DNA of 57,436 bases from Microbacterium sp. (GTDB taxonomy: Bacteria; Actinomycetota; Actinomycetes; Actinomycetales; Microbacteriaceae): the NCBI GenBank assembly GCA_031177765.1, contig JAPSKH010000012.1, forward strand, positions 1-57,436. Reading direction: 5' to 3'. Position numbers and translations under genes: made by a program. Shown here in pieces: positions 17,967-26,089 of this stretch (position 1 is the first letter of the stretch; every line of letters begins with the position of its first letter). The notes under the pieces were generated by a model. That model saw only the letters and a program-made list of their open reading frames with translations, did not search any database and was not told where the DNA came from.

Positions 17967-19001
17967 TCAGACGCGCGGTGGGGTGCTGCCGCGCACGATG
18001 ACCTCGAGCGGCAGCGGAGGCTCGGAGTCGTCCCACTCCAGGTCGATCGCGGCGTGCAGCGCCCGATAGCCCAGGTCCTCGAGGGGCACGCGCACCGTCG
18101 TCAGTCCCGGACGGATGTCGCGGCCGGTCGCGATGTCGTCGAAGCCGGCGACGGCGATGTCGGGTCCGACCCGGCGTCCGGCGTCGCGTACCGCGGACAT
18201 GACGCCGATCGCGACGACGTCGCTGACGCCGAAGATGAGGGTCCCCTCCGGCACGTCGCCCTCGAGCAGCTCCTGTGCGGCGGCGTACCCGGCGTCGCGG
18301 GTGAAGCCGGCGCGGCGCACGTCGCGGACCGCGCCGCCGCCGCTTGCGAAGCCCTCGGTGAATCCGGCCACGCGATCGTCGGACGTGCGGATGCCTCCCT
18401 CGGCGGCGATGACGATGGCGTCGCGGTACCCCAGCTGCGCCAGCTCGCGGCCGAGCGCCGCGGCGCCGTTGCGGTTGTCGACGGCCACGGAGCGGGTGTC
18501 GCCGGTTCCCGGTCCGAGCATGACGACGCGGCCGCCCATCGAGACGAAACCGTCCAGCTCGGTCTGCAGTCCCGCGGCATCGGGGCCTTCGGTGCGCGAC
18601 GCCGCCAGGATCAGCCCGCGCGGGCGCTGTCCGCGCAGAGCGCGCACCAGCCGCACCTCGCGCTGCGGGTCGCGCTCGGTGATCGCGATGGTCACGACGA
18701 GACCGGCTTCATCGGCGCCGCGCGCGACACCGGCTGCGAGCTGCCCGAAGTACGGGTCGGCGATGTCGGCGACCAGGAGCGCCACGATCGCGGCGGTGCC
18801 TCGGGCCGTGGCCTGGGCGGAGAGATTCGCGGTGTAGCCGAGCTTGATCGCGGCCGCCTCGACGCGCTCGCGGTAGCTCTCGGCCACCTTGCGGGTCGAG
18901 CCGTTGAGCACGCGGGATGCCGTGGCCAGGGATACGCCGGCCTCCCGTGCCACATCGTGCAGGGTGGCGGCGGTTCGGATCGGGGCGTGCGTCGTGCTCA
19001 C
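17967..19001 (-). CDS. LacI-family transcriptional regulator (DUF993 operon)
   Basis: 344 aa. DNA-binding region ATLHDVAREAGVSLATASRVLN (about 12-33), sensor domain to the end with GFDDIATGRDIRPGLTTVRVP. The GTG at 19001 overlaps the preceding hydrolase stop by 4 bp, so it is the last gene of the operon it probably controls. A weaker operator-like sequence (19045-19057) lies inside the hydrolase gene 44 bp upstream. Confidence 0.9.
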   Translation of the reverse strand: MSTTHAPIRTAATLHDVAREAGVSLATASRVLNGSTRKVAESYRERVEAAAIKLGYTANLSAQATARGTAAIVALLVADIADPYFGQLAAGVARGADEAGLVVTIAITERDPQREVRLVRALRGQRPRGLILAASRTEGPDAAGLQTELDGFVSMGGRVVMLGPGTGDTRSVAVDNRNGAAALGRELAQLGYRDAIVIAAEGGIRTSDDRVAGFTEGFASGGGAVRDVRRAGFTRDAGYAAAQELLEGDVPEGTLIFGVSDVVAIGVMSAVRDAGRRVGPDIAVAGFDDIATGRDIRPGLTTVRVPLEDLGYRALHAAIDLEWDDSEPPLPLEVIVRGSTPPRV

Positions 19002-20179
19002 GAGGCCGAGTCTAGGCCGTGTGCCACGCCCGCCGCAGGAAGGGGGAAGCGGTTTCCACGCGCCGAGCCCAGGGCCTCGTCGAGGAAAGCCTGTGCCTCG
19101 TCCTGCATCGCCGCGCTGAACTCGTGAGCGGCGTCGTGGAACGACCCGCGGTAGGCATCCGAATCGTGCATCGCGCGCAGGGCCGCGTCGGCATCCCTCA
19201 TGCCGGCCGCGGGGAACAGCGGGTCGCGCTCGCCGTACTGCACGAGCGTCCGCCGTGCCGCGCCGACCGCCGTGATCGCCGGCCAGTCGAACCGCCGCGC
19301 CAGGCCGGGACTGTGCAGCAGCCACGAGTGCGTGTCCAGATGATCCGGGATCAGAGAGGCGGAGGTCGCCATCATGCAGGCGATCACCGTGGCGCGCACG
19401 CGGTCGTCCAGTGCCGCGGTGAGCAGCGCGCGCCCGCCGCCGCCCGACATCCCGATCGTCGCGAGCCGCGTCCCGTCGACACCCGGCCAGGTCGCGAGCA
19501 CCTCCAGCGCAGCGAGGTCGTCGGTGACCACCGCGCCGGCGAAGGTCGTGCCGAGGACCCCGGCCGCCTTCGCGAGCGTCTCCTCGTGCCACGCCGAGAC
19601 CTCGTCGAAGCGCGCGTCGGCGTCGAGGTCCTCGCCGCGGACGGCGTGCAGCGCGTCGAGCGCCTCGGCGATCCGAGCCAGCTTCGGCGTCGGCGACGAC
19701 AGGTCGAAGGCGCGACTGCCCCACGAGAACGTATCGTGTGCGAGCACCGCGAAGCCCGCGCGGGCGAGATCGCTCGCGAGCGCGCGACCCGCGTAGACCG
19801 AGGCTCGCAGGCGTGCAGCGGAGGGGTGCGGTGGCTCCGCCGACGGATCGCCGATGTCCACGAGCTGGTCGGCGCCGGTGGAGCGCACGCCGCCATGGCA
19901 GTGGAGGGCCAGAACGCCCGGCAGGTCGCCGTCCTCCCCTTCGGGGCGCAGCAGGAACGCGCGGGTGCGCGGCCCGAAGCCGACCCACCAGGACAGTTCG
20001 CGGCCATGGACGCCGCCGGCGACCCACTCCCGCTCGACCGTGATGTCGACGGCTCTCGCGCGGTGCACGCCGAGCACGTCGGCAAGAGCGCGCTGATCGG
20101 GGGCGTCCGGGGTGAGCGCCGGCGCGCTCGCGAGGAAGGCCGGCCAGTCGGCGTACCCCGCGAGCGCTCCGGTCGTCAC
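18998..20179 (-). CDS. alpha/beta hydrolase (dienelactone hydrolase/acetyl-xylan esterase-like)
   Basis: 393 aa, cytoplasmic (no signal peptide). GVLALHCHGG supplies the oxyanion region, GMSGGGGRALL (around residues 243-253) the nucleophile serine, ERDPLFP the acid and DAAHEFS the histidine (near 355-361). The long N-terminal region before the hydrolase core is typical of the abhydrolase_7/acetyl-xylan-esterase-like proteins found in sugar operons. Could remove acyl groups from the imported sugar or open a lactone. GTG start overlapping the isomerase stop by 4 bp. Confidence 0.78.
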   Translation of the reverse strand: MTTGALAGYADWPAFLASAPALTPDAPDQRALADVLGVHRARAVDITVEREWVAGGVHGRELSWWVGFGPRTRAFLLRPEGEDGDLPGVLALHCHGGVRSTGADQLVDIGDPSAEPPHPSAARLRASVYAGRALASDLARAGFAVLAHDTFSWGSRAFDLSSPTPKLARIAEALDALHAVRGEDLDADARFDEVSAWHEETLAKAAGVLGTTFAGAVVTDDLAALEVLATWPGVDGTRLATIGMSGGGGRALLTAALDDRVRATVIACMMATSASLIPDHLDTHSWLLHSPGLARRFDWPAITAVGAARRTLVQYGERDPLFPAAGMRDADAALRAMHDSDAYRGSFHDAAHEFSAAMQDEAQAFLDEALGSARGNRFPLPAAGVAHGLDSAS

Positions 20180-21072
20180 GCGCGCGCGGCTCCCGCGGCG
20201 ATGCCGCTGCGCAGGTGCGGAGAGACGGATGCCGCGAATCCGGCCGCCGTCCGGCGCACCGCCTCGAAGGGATCGGTCGCCCAGATGTCCTCGTTGAAGA
20301 TCTCGACCTCGATGTCGCGAGCGTACCCGGTGGCCTCGACGGCTGCGGTCAGTGACGCGAAGTCGATGACCCCGTCGCCCGGGTAGTGGCGGCTCAGCAG
20401 CACGTCCGCGGCCAGCGGGGTCTTCCAGTCACACACCTGGTACGTCGCGATCCTGCCTTCGTCGCCCGCGCGCGCGATGGATGCCAGCACGTCGGGATCC
20501 CACCAGACGTGGAAGGTGTCCACGGTGACGCCCACGACGGCCGGATCGAAGTCCGCGGCGATGTCGAGTGCCTGGCCGAGGGTCGAGACCACGCAGCGGT
20601 CCGACGCGTACATCGGGTGCAGCGGCTCGATGGCCAGCGTCACGCCGGCGGCGGAGGCATCCGGAACGAGCTCGCCGATCGCGTCGCGCACGCGCTCGCG
20701 GGCGCCGATCAGGTCGCGCGATCCCTCCGGCAGTCCGCCCGCGACGAGCACGAGCACGGCGGTCGACCCCGGCGCGCCGGCTGCGGCCAGCGTCGCCGCC
20801 TCCTCGATCGCGACGCGGTTGTCATCGATCGAGGCGCGGCGGGCGGGTCCCTCGGGCATCGTGAAGAAGCCCGACCGGCAGTGCGTCGTGAAGCGGAGCC
20901 CCGAGTCGGCCAGCATGCTCGCCGCCGTGGCGAGGCCCACCTCCTGCACGGGTTCGCGCCACAGGCCGATCGCCTGCACCCCGGCGTCGGCTGTCACGCG
21001 CAGTGCGGTGGCGAGGTCGGCGTGCTTGATGGTCGCCTGGTTGATCGACAGGCGCGCATCCACGGTCGTCAC
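20176..21072 (-). CDS. sugar-phosphate isomerase/epimerase family protein (AP-endonuclease-2-like TIM barrel)
   Basis: About 298 aa. Metal-dependent xylose-isomerase-like barrel: LSINQATIKHADLATALRVTADAG at the start, TLAIEPLHPM with a metal-ligand glutamate, VGVTVDTFHVWWDP with Asp/His ligands, and IEVEIFNEDIW near the C-terminus. AGGAGG directly abuts the ATG at 21078, so the GTG six bases further on (21072) is the better start. Members of this fold act as keto-sugar isomerases, epimerases or glycoside-cleaving lyases. The operon context suggests a step on the product of the upstream Gfo/Idh enzyme. Confidence 0.82.
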   Translation of the reverse strand: MTTVDARLSINQATIKHADLATALRVTADAGVQAIGLWREPVQEVGLATAASMLADSGLRFTTHCRSGFFTMPEGPARRASIDDNRVAIEEAATLAAAGAPGSTAVLVLVAGGLPEGSRDLIGARERVRDAIGELVPDASAAGVTLAIEPLHPMYASDRCVVSTLGQALDIAADFDPAVVGVTVDTFHVWWDPDVLASIARAGDEGRIATYQVCDWKTPLAADVLLSRHYPGDGVIDFASLTAAVEATGYARDIEVEIFNEDIWATDPFEAVRRTAAGFAASVSPHLRSGIAAGAARA

Positions 21073-21090
21073 GGGCATCCTCCTTCGAGC

Positions 21091-21166
21091 GTGTCCCACA
21101 ATCCCGGCCCGGAAGCAGCATCCAGTCGAGCTTTCGGGACACGGAGCCGCAGCACCGGGACACGGA
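21091..21166. repeat. GGGACAC repeat cluster in the DUF993-isomerase gap
   Basis: CGGGACACGGA occurs twice as a direct repeat (21135-21145 and 21156-21166, 21 bp apart) and GTGTCCC once in inverted orientation (21091-21097). All are in the 109-bp gap upstream of the isomerase start; possible internal operator or processing site. Confidence 0.5.
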
Positions 21167-21181
21167 TGCCGGAGGCCCGGG

Positions 21182-22417
21182 TCATGCGATCACCCCGGGG
21201 ACGTCGATGCCGTTGTGGCGCAGCATGCCGTGCCAGCGGATCGCCGCCAGCTCGGGATGCTCCAGCGCGAGCGATGCGTTCGCGAGCTCGATGATGCGCG
21301 AGAGATGGGGAAGGCTGCGCGCGGAGTGCAGGCCCCCGACCATCTGGAACGCCGACTGGTGGCCGTTCAGCCACGACAGGAAGGCGACACCGGTCTTGTA
21401 GTAGAACGTCGGCGCGGCGAACACCTGGCGGCTCAGCTCCTCGGTGGGGCCGAGGATCTCCAGGTAGCGGGCCGGATCGCCGGCGTCGAGCGCCTGGATC
21501 GCGGCGGAGGCGACCGGAGTGATCGCGGCGAACGCGCCGAGCAGCGCGTCGGAGTAGCCCTTCCCGGTGGTCGAGCCTGCCGAAACGTCGGCGTCGCGGT
21601 CGGGCTGCCGGGCATCGGGCACGTCCTGGCCGCCGATGAGGCCGACGTAGTTGAAGTCGTCGCCGGTGAACATGCGCACGCCCTCGGGGAGTCGCTCGCG
21701 CACCGACACCTCGGACGCGGCATCCAGCAGGCTCATCTTGACGCCCGCGACCTTGCCGGGGTTCTCGCCGATGATCTCCAGGAGCACGTCGGATGCCTCG
21801 CGCCAGTCGCTCGAGCCGAAGTAGCCCTCGAGCACCGGGTCGAACGCCGTGCCGAGCCAGTGCAGCACGACCGGTGTCGTGGCGGCGGCGAGCACCTCGC
21901 GGTACACGCGACGGTAGTCCTCGGCCGATTCGGCGACGCGGGCCAGGTGGCGGGAGGCCATGAGCACCGGCCCGGCGCCCTGCTCCTCGGTGAAGTGCAG
22001 CTGCTCCTTGTAGGCGTCGATCACCTGATCGATCGAGATCCGCTCCTGGTCGACATGGTCGGTGTTGACCCCGACGACGACCGAGCCGCCCTCTTCCCGT
22101 GCCACCGCCGCCGAGCGGGCGATGAGCTCGCGCGTCGCGGCGGCATCCAGCCCCATGTTCCGCTGGGCGGTGTCCATGGCGTCGGCCACGCCCAGGCCCC
22201 ACGAGTACACCGCGCGGCGGAAGTCCAGCGTGGCGTCCCAGTCCACATCGGCGGGCTGTCCGGGGGTGTTGTCCGCCCAGGCCTTGGGCACCACGTGCGC
22301 CGCCGCGTACGCGACGCGGCTGCGCAGGGCGCTTTCGGGTCTGCGGTGACCGGGTGACTCGTTGAGGTCGACCGACCACACGTCGCCGGCGTCGGAGAGG
22401 AGGGTGAGCTGCGGCAT
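21182..22417 (-). CDS. DUF993 (dihydrodipicolinate-synthase-like) family protein
   Basis: 411 aa. Matches the uncharacterised actinobacterial DUF993 proteins, distant relatives of DapA-type aldolases: WSVDLNESPGHRRPESALRSRVAYAAAHVV, GVNTDHVDQ, VLHWLGTAFDPVLEGYFGS, GKVAGVKMSLLD with a candidate Schiff-base lysine, and TGDDFNYVGLI. Predicted carbon-carbon lyase on a keto-sugar acid, but not demonstrated. ATG 22417 is preferred (GGAG eight bases upstream); a GTG at 22426 overlapping the previous stop is the alternative. Confidence 0.75.
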   Translation of the reverse strand: MPQLTLLSDAGDVWSVDLNESPGHRRPESALRSRVAYAAAHVVPKAWADNTPGQPADVDWDATLDFRRAVYSWGLGVADAMDTAQRNMGLDAAATRELIARSAAVAREEGGSVVVGVNTDHVDQERISIDQVIDAYKEQLHFTEEQGAGPVLMASRHLARVAESAEDYRRVYREVLAAATTPVVLHWLGTAFDPVLEGYFGSSDWREASDVLLEIIGENPGKVAGVKMSLLDAASEVSVRERLPEGVRMFTGDDFNYVGLIGGQDVPDARQPDRDADVSAGSTTGKGYSDALLGAFAAITPVASAAIQALDAGDPARYLEILGPTEELSRQVFAAPTFYYKTGVAFLSWLNGHQSAFQMVGGLHSARSLPHLSRIIELANASLALEHPELAAIRWHGMLRHNGIDVPGVIA

Positions 22418-22422
22418 CCGGG

Positions 22423-23628
22423 TCACTCCAGCGTCAGCGTGGGCAGCTCGACCTTGCGGCCCTCGCGGCTGGACTGCAGGCCGGCCTCGGCCAGCAGCAC
22501 GCCGCGGGCGCCCGAGAGCAGGTCGAACTCGTAGTCGGTGCCCTCGGCGTACGAGACGAGGAACTCCTCCCACTGCTGACGGAAGCCGTTCTGGAACACG
22601 TCGTTCGTCGGCACCTGGGCCCAGTCGGCGCTGTAGTCGTGGTCGTCGGCGAGGTCGGGGTTCCAGACGGGCTTCGGCGTGGCGTTGCGGTGCTGGATCT
22701 TCGCGCCGAACAGGCCCACCACGGCCGAGCCGTGCGTGCCGTCGACGTGGAACTCCACCAGCTCGTCGCGGTTCACGCGCACGGTCCACGAGGAGTTGAT
22801 CTGCGCGACGATGTCGCCCTCGAGCTCGAAGATGCCGTAGGCGGCGTCCTCGGCGGTGGCGGTGTAGTGCTCGCCCTTCTCGTCCCAGCGGTCCTGGATG
22901 TGCACGGCGGCCTGCGCGTACACCGACTTCACCTCGCCGAACAGGTTCTCCAGCACGTAGTTCCAGTGCGGGAACATGTCGACGATGATCCCGCCGCCGT
23001 CCTCGGCGCGGTAGTTCCAGCTGGGGCGCTGGGCCGGCTGCCAGTCGCCCTCGAACACCCAGTAGCCGAACTCGCCGCGCACCGAGAGGATGCGCCCGAA
23101 GAAGCCGGAGTCGATGAGGCGCTTGAGCTTCTGCAGGCCGGGCAGGTACAGCTTGTCGTGCACGACGCCGGTCTTCACGCCGGCCTCCTTGGCCAGCTGC
23201 GCGAGCTCGACCGCTTCGGCGACCGTCTCGGCCGTGGGCTTCTCGGTGTAGATGGTCTTCCCGGCGGCGATGGCCTTGCGCAGCGCGGCGGCACGGGCCT
23301 TCGTCACGAGGAAGTCGGCGTAGATCTCCCAGCGGGGGTCGGCGAGCGCCTCGTCGAGATCGGTCGTGTAGTCCTCGATGCCGTGCTGCGCGGCGATCTC
23401 GGCGAGCTTCGCCTCGCTGCGGCCGACGAGCAGGGGCTTGACGGTGAGCTTCGTGCCGTCGGCCAGCTCGATGCCGCCCTGATCGCGGATGGCGAGGATC
23501 GAGCGCACGAGGTGCTGGCGGTATCCCATGCGGCCCGAGACGCCGTTCATGATGATGCCGACCTCGCGCACCTGCGGGCGAGCGTCGGATGCCTCGGCAG
23601 CGGCCGGGGCGAATGTGGTGTCCGTCAC
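22423..23628 (-). CDS. Gfo/Idh/MocA family oxidoreductase
   Basis: 401 aa from GTG 23628 (AAGGA nine bases upstream); the open frame extends to 23691 but lacks a start signal. Rossmann-like GIIMNGVSGRMGYRQH (near 22-37, an atypical nucleotide-binding loop), TEKPTAE motif at about 127-133 and GYWVFEGDWQPAQRPSWNYRAEDGGGIIVDMFPHW. First gene of a five-gene operon with DUF993, an isomerase-like barrel, a hydrolase and LacI; presumably the NAD-dependent first oxidation. Confidence 0.85.
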   Translation of the reverse strand: MTDTTFAPAAAEASDARPQVREVGIIMNGVSGRMGYRQHLVRSILAIRDQGGIELADGTKLTVKPLLVGRSEAKLAEIAAQHGIEDYTTDLDEALADPRWEIYADFLVTKARAAALRKAIAAGKTIYTEKPTAETVAEAVELAQLAKEAGVKTGVVHDKLYLPGLQKLKRLIDSGFFGRILSVRGEFGYWVFEGDWQPAQRPSWNYRAEDGGGIIVDMFPHWNYVLENLFGEVKSVYAQAAVHIQDRWDEKGEHYTATAEDAAYGIFELEGDIVAQINSSWTVRVNRDELVEFHVDGTHGSAVVGLFGAKIQHRNATPKPVWNPDLADDHDYSADWAQVPTNDVFQNGFRQQWEEFLVSYAEGTDYEFDLLSGARGVLLAEAGLQSSREGRKVELPTLTLE

Positions 23629-23701
23629 GGTGATCCTTCTTCCTTCTGAACCGGTCGACGTCGCGGTCGATCCGGGAGTCGTGGGAGCCACCCGCCTAGC
23701 G

Positions 23702-23715
23702 GGTAAACGCTTTCC
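23702..23715. promoter_or_regulatory. LacI-type operator before the DUF993 operon
   Basis: GGTAAACGCTTTCC, a near-palindrome 73 bp upstream of the Gfo/Idh start, in the 135-bp gap to the GH35 gene. Confidence 0.6.
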
Positions 23716-23763
23716 GATAGTGTGCCACGCGGCGCGGTGACGCGCAAGCGCACGTTCCGTTCC

Positions 23764-26019
23764 TCACCGCGGCGCCTCCTGCCAGAGCGAGCGCTGGCCC
23801 ACGCTCACCGCGTCGATCGCGCACAGCGCCTCGGTCGATGAGGACAGACGGGCCGCGGCGCCGGCGGGGAGATGCACGGCGCTGTCCGTGCGCAGCGGAA
23901 GGATGCGAACCTCCACTTCGGCGCCCGGCGCGGCTCCCAGATCGCGAAGGTTCACCACGAGGTCGGAGCCGTCCCAGAACCGGTCGGTCACGGTGACGCC
24001 GTCGACTCGCACCTGTGCGACGTCGCCGCCCCACGCCATCTGGAACACCGCATCCTCGTCGCACCAGTCCGGCACGCCCACCCGGTACACGGCCGCGTGA
24101 TCGTCCAGCACGGCGTCGCCGGGCGCCGACTGCCGGCCGTCGACCGTCCCGTAGTCGCCCGGCGGGATCGACCAGGCGCGAACCGGCTGCGGGGTGACGG
24201 ATGCCGCGGCCGACGTCCCGGACACGTGCGTCCATGCCGGGGCGCGCCATGATCCGTCCACGTACTCCCGCACAGCCGGCACGTCGCCACGCGCCCGCGC
24301 CGACACGAGACCCGCCCGGTCCCAGGTGATCTCGTCCTCCGTCACGAAGAGGCGCCGCCCGGCCCTCGTCTCGGAGACCCACACGCGCTCGGCGTCGGGC
24401 GCGGACAGCACGAGCACGTCGAGGGTCGAGCCGTCGGCATCCGCGAGATGCAGGTGAGGGTGGTCGTCCACGTCGATCCGGTGGACGGCGTCACCGTGTG
24501 CGACCTCGACGGGGATGCCGGCATCCTCCAGGAGGACGAGCGTCGGGACCGGACCGGGGAGCACGGTCAGCGCGGAGGCGGTCGCCCACGCGATGCGCAC
24601 CCCTCCCACCCGGAGCCCGACGGGCCAGCGCGCGAGGGTTCCCGGCGCGATGTCCACCGGCGCGCTCGGCATGACGACGGGCCCCGCCGGCGACTCGATC
24701 CGGAAGCGCGCGCCTCGGCAGGCGGCGACGGGCACGTGGGGCTGGTGCCAGCCGATGAAGAGAAAGCCCTGGTCCCCGTCGCCGCGCACCGCCCAGCGCA
24801 GGGTCGAGGAGTCGTCGACTCCCGCCGGCTGGATCTCGGGCAGATGAGCGGGCTGCGGCGCGATGAGATCCCCGAACGCCTCGATGAAAGCGTGCTGCCG
24901 CCGCAGCGCCGCGTGCGCGGGCGCCGCACGACCCGCCTCGCCGATCGGCGCGTGGAAGTCGTAGCTGAGTCGCGTCATGTCGTTCGGATACCCGGTCGCG
25001 TGCGACTCCGCGAGGTCGGCGCCGGGATTCGTGCCGCCCGCGTACATGTAGTACCCCTGCCAGGCCGACCCGCTGCCGAGCTTCGCGTGCGCGATCGCAG
25101 CGATGTCGAGCGCCTCCGGCCGGGGCCGACGATGATAGGCCGTCGCCATGCCGCCGCCCAGTTCGCACGTGGCTGGTGGGAACCACACCGACAGGTCGGA
25201 GCGCCCAGTCGCGTCGTCGCCGCGGACGTCCGCGCCGATGCCGGGGTCGTCCCACGTGTCGGAGAAGAAATAGTGCGCACGGAATGTGGGGTCCCACGGA
25301 GCGTCGGCGTCCACCCAGAAGCCGTCGCCGTACCCGCCCCACAGGGGCAGCACGTCGGGGTCGGGCAGCTGGGCGCCGCCCCAGGCCGTCGCCGTCCACA
25401 GCGGGGCCGACATCCCGGCCTCGCGCGCAAGGCGCTTCAAGGTGACGAGATGCCCGGGCTGGTCGTACAGCTCGTTGTCGAGCTGGATCGCGAGCACCCT
25501 GTCGGGAGCGGCGCGGCCGTCGAGGGCGCGCGCGACCTCGCCGAACCAGCCCCGCACGAGAGCGAGGTAGGCCGGGTCGTCGGTGCGGTGGCGCACCGGT
25601 GCCTCCTGCACCCAGTCGGGGAAGCCGCCGTTGCGGACCTCGCCGTGGATCCACGGCCCGATCCGCAGCACGACCTCGAGCCCTTCCGCCCGCGCGGCAT
25701 CGATGAAGGCCCCGACGTCGAAGCGCCCGTCGAAGCGCGCGCTGCCGCGCACCGGCTCATGATGGATCCACGGCACGTAGGTGGAGACGACGGAGATCCC
25801 GCCGGCCCGCATGAGCCTCAGGCGGTGCGTCCACCGCTCGCGCGGAGTACGGGTGTAGTGCATCTCGCCCGAGACCGGCAGCCACGGACGGCCGTCGCGC
25901 ATCAGGGCGCGGCTGGTGAGCTCGAGACCCGGGCGCCGATCCTCGATGTTGGCCATGCGCGGCCGGCGCTCGTTCCGGGCGCGCGAAGCGCTGATCTGCA
26001 CGCGCAGCGGTTCGGCCAT
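23764..26019 (-). CDS. beta-galactosidase, GH35 family
   Basis: 751 aa. Residues about 35-330 form the GH35 barrel: LPVSGEMHYTRTPRERW (47-63), VVSTYVPWIHHEP (77-89), LRIGPWIHGEVRNGGFPDW (118-136), acid/base Glu183 in QLDNEL and probable nucleophile Glu286 in TCELGGG. The C-terminal half has jelly-roll-like beta domains. No signal peptide, so it acts on imported galactosides. GAAGGAA before the ATG. Last gene of the importer operon, behind a strong hairpin. Confidence 0.88.
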   Translation of the reverse strand: MAEPLRVQISASRARNERRPRMANIEDRRPGLELTSRALMRDGRPWLPVSGEMHYTRTPRERWTHRLRLMRAGGISVVSTYVPWIHHEPVRGSARFDGRFDVGAFIDAARAEGLEVVLRIGPWIHGEVRNGGFPDWVQEAPVRHRTDDPAYLALVRGWFGEVARALDGRAAPDRVLAIQLDNELYDQPGHLVTLKRLAREAGMSAPLWTATAWGGAQLPDPDVLPLWGGYGDGFWVDADAPWDPTFRAHYFFSDTWDDPGIGADVRGDDATGRSDLSVWFPPATCELGGGMATAYHRRPRPEALDIAAIAHAKLGSGSAWQGYYMYAGGTNPGADLAESHATGYPNDMTRLSYDFHAPIGEAGRAAPAHAALRRQHAFIEAFGDLIAPQPAHLPEIQPAGVDDSSTLRWAVRGDGDQGFLFIGWHQPHVPVAACRGARFRIESPAGPVVMPSAPVDIAPGTLARWPVGLRVGGVRIAWATASALTVLPGPVPTLVLLEDAGIPVEVAHGDAVHRIDVDDHPHLHLADADGSTLDVLVLSAPDAERVWVSETRAGRRLFVTEDEITWDRAGLVSARARGDVPAVREYVDGSWRAPAWTHVSGTSAAASVTPQPVRAWSIPPGDYGTVDGRQSAPGDAVLDDHAAVYRVGVPDWCDEDAVFQMAWGGDVAQVRVDGVTVTDRFWDGSDLVVNLRDLGAAPGAEVEVRILPLRTDSAVHLPAGAAARLSSSTEALCAIDAVSVGQRSLWQEAPR

Positions 26020-26046
26020 GGCGTTCCTTCGTGAGGTGGGAAAGGC

Positions 26047-26080
26047 GGGACGCCGCGGCCGAGGAAGGCCGCGGCGTCCC
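26047..26080. terminator. perfect GC hairpin after the second binding-protein gene
   Basis: GGGACGCCGCGGCC (26047-26060), loop GAGGAA, and the exact complement (26067-26080): 14 bp of perfect stem between the binding-protein stop and the GH35 start. Either a partial terminator or a 3'-end stabiliser of the binding-protein mRNA. Confidence 0.65.
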
Positions 26081-26089
26081 TGGTCGCGT

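Noticed and set aside
19045..19057. GGAAGCGGTTTCC near the LacI gene start at 19001
   Set aside because: Half-sites match but the spacing is one base longer than all other sites and it is inside the hydrolase coding region; kept only as a weak variant and not listed as a feature.
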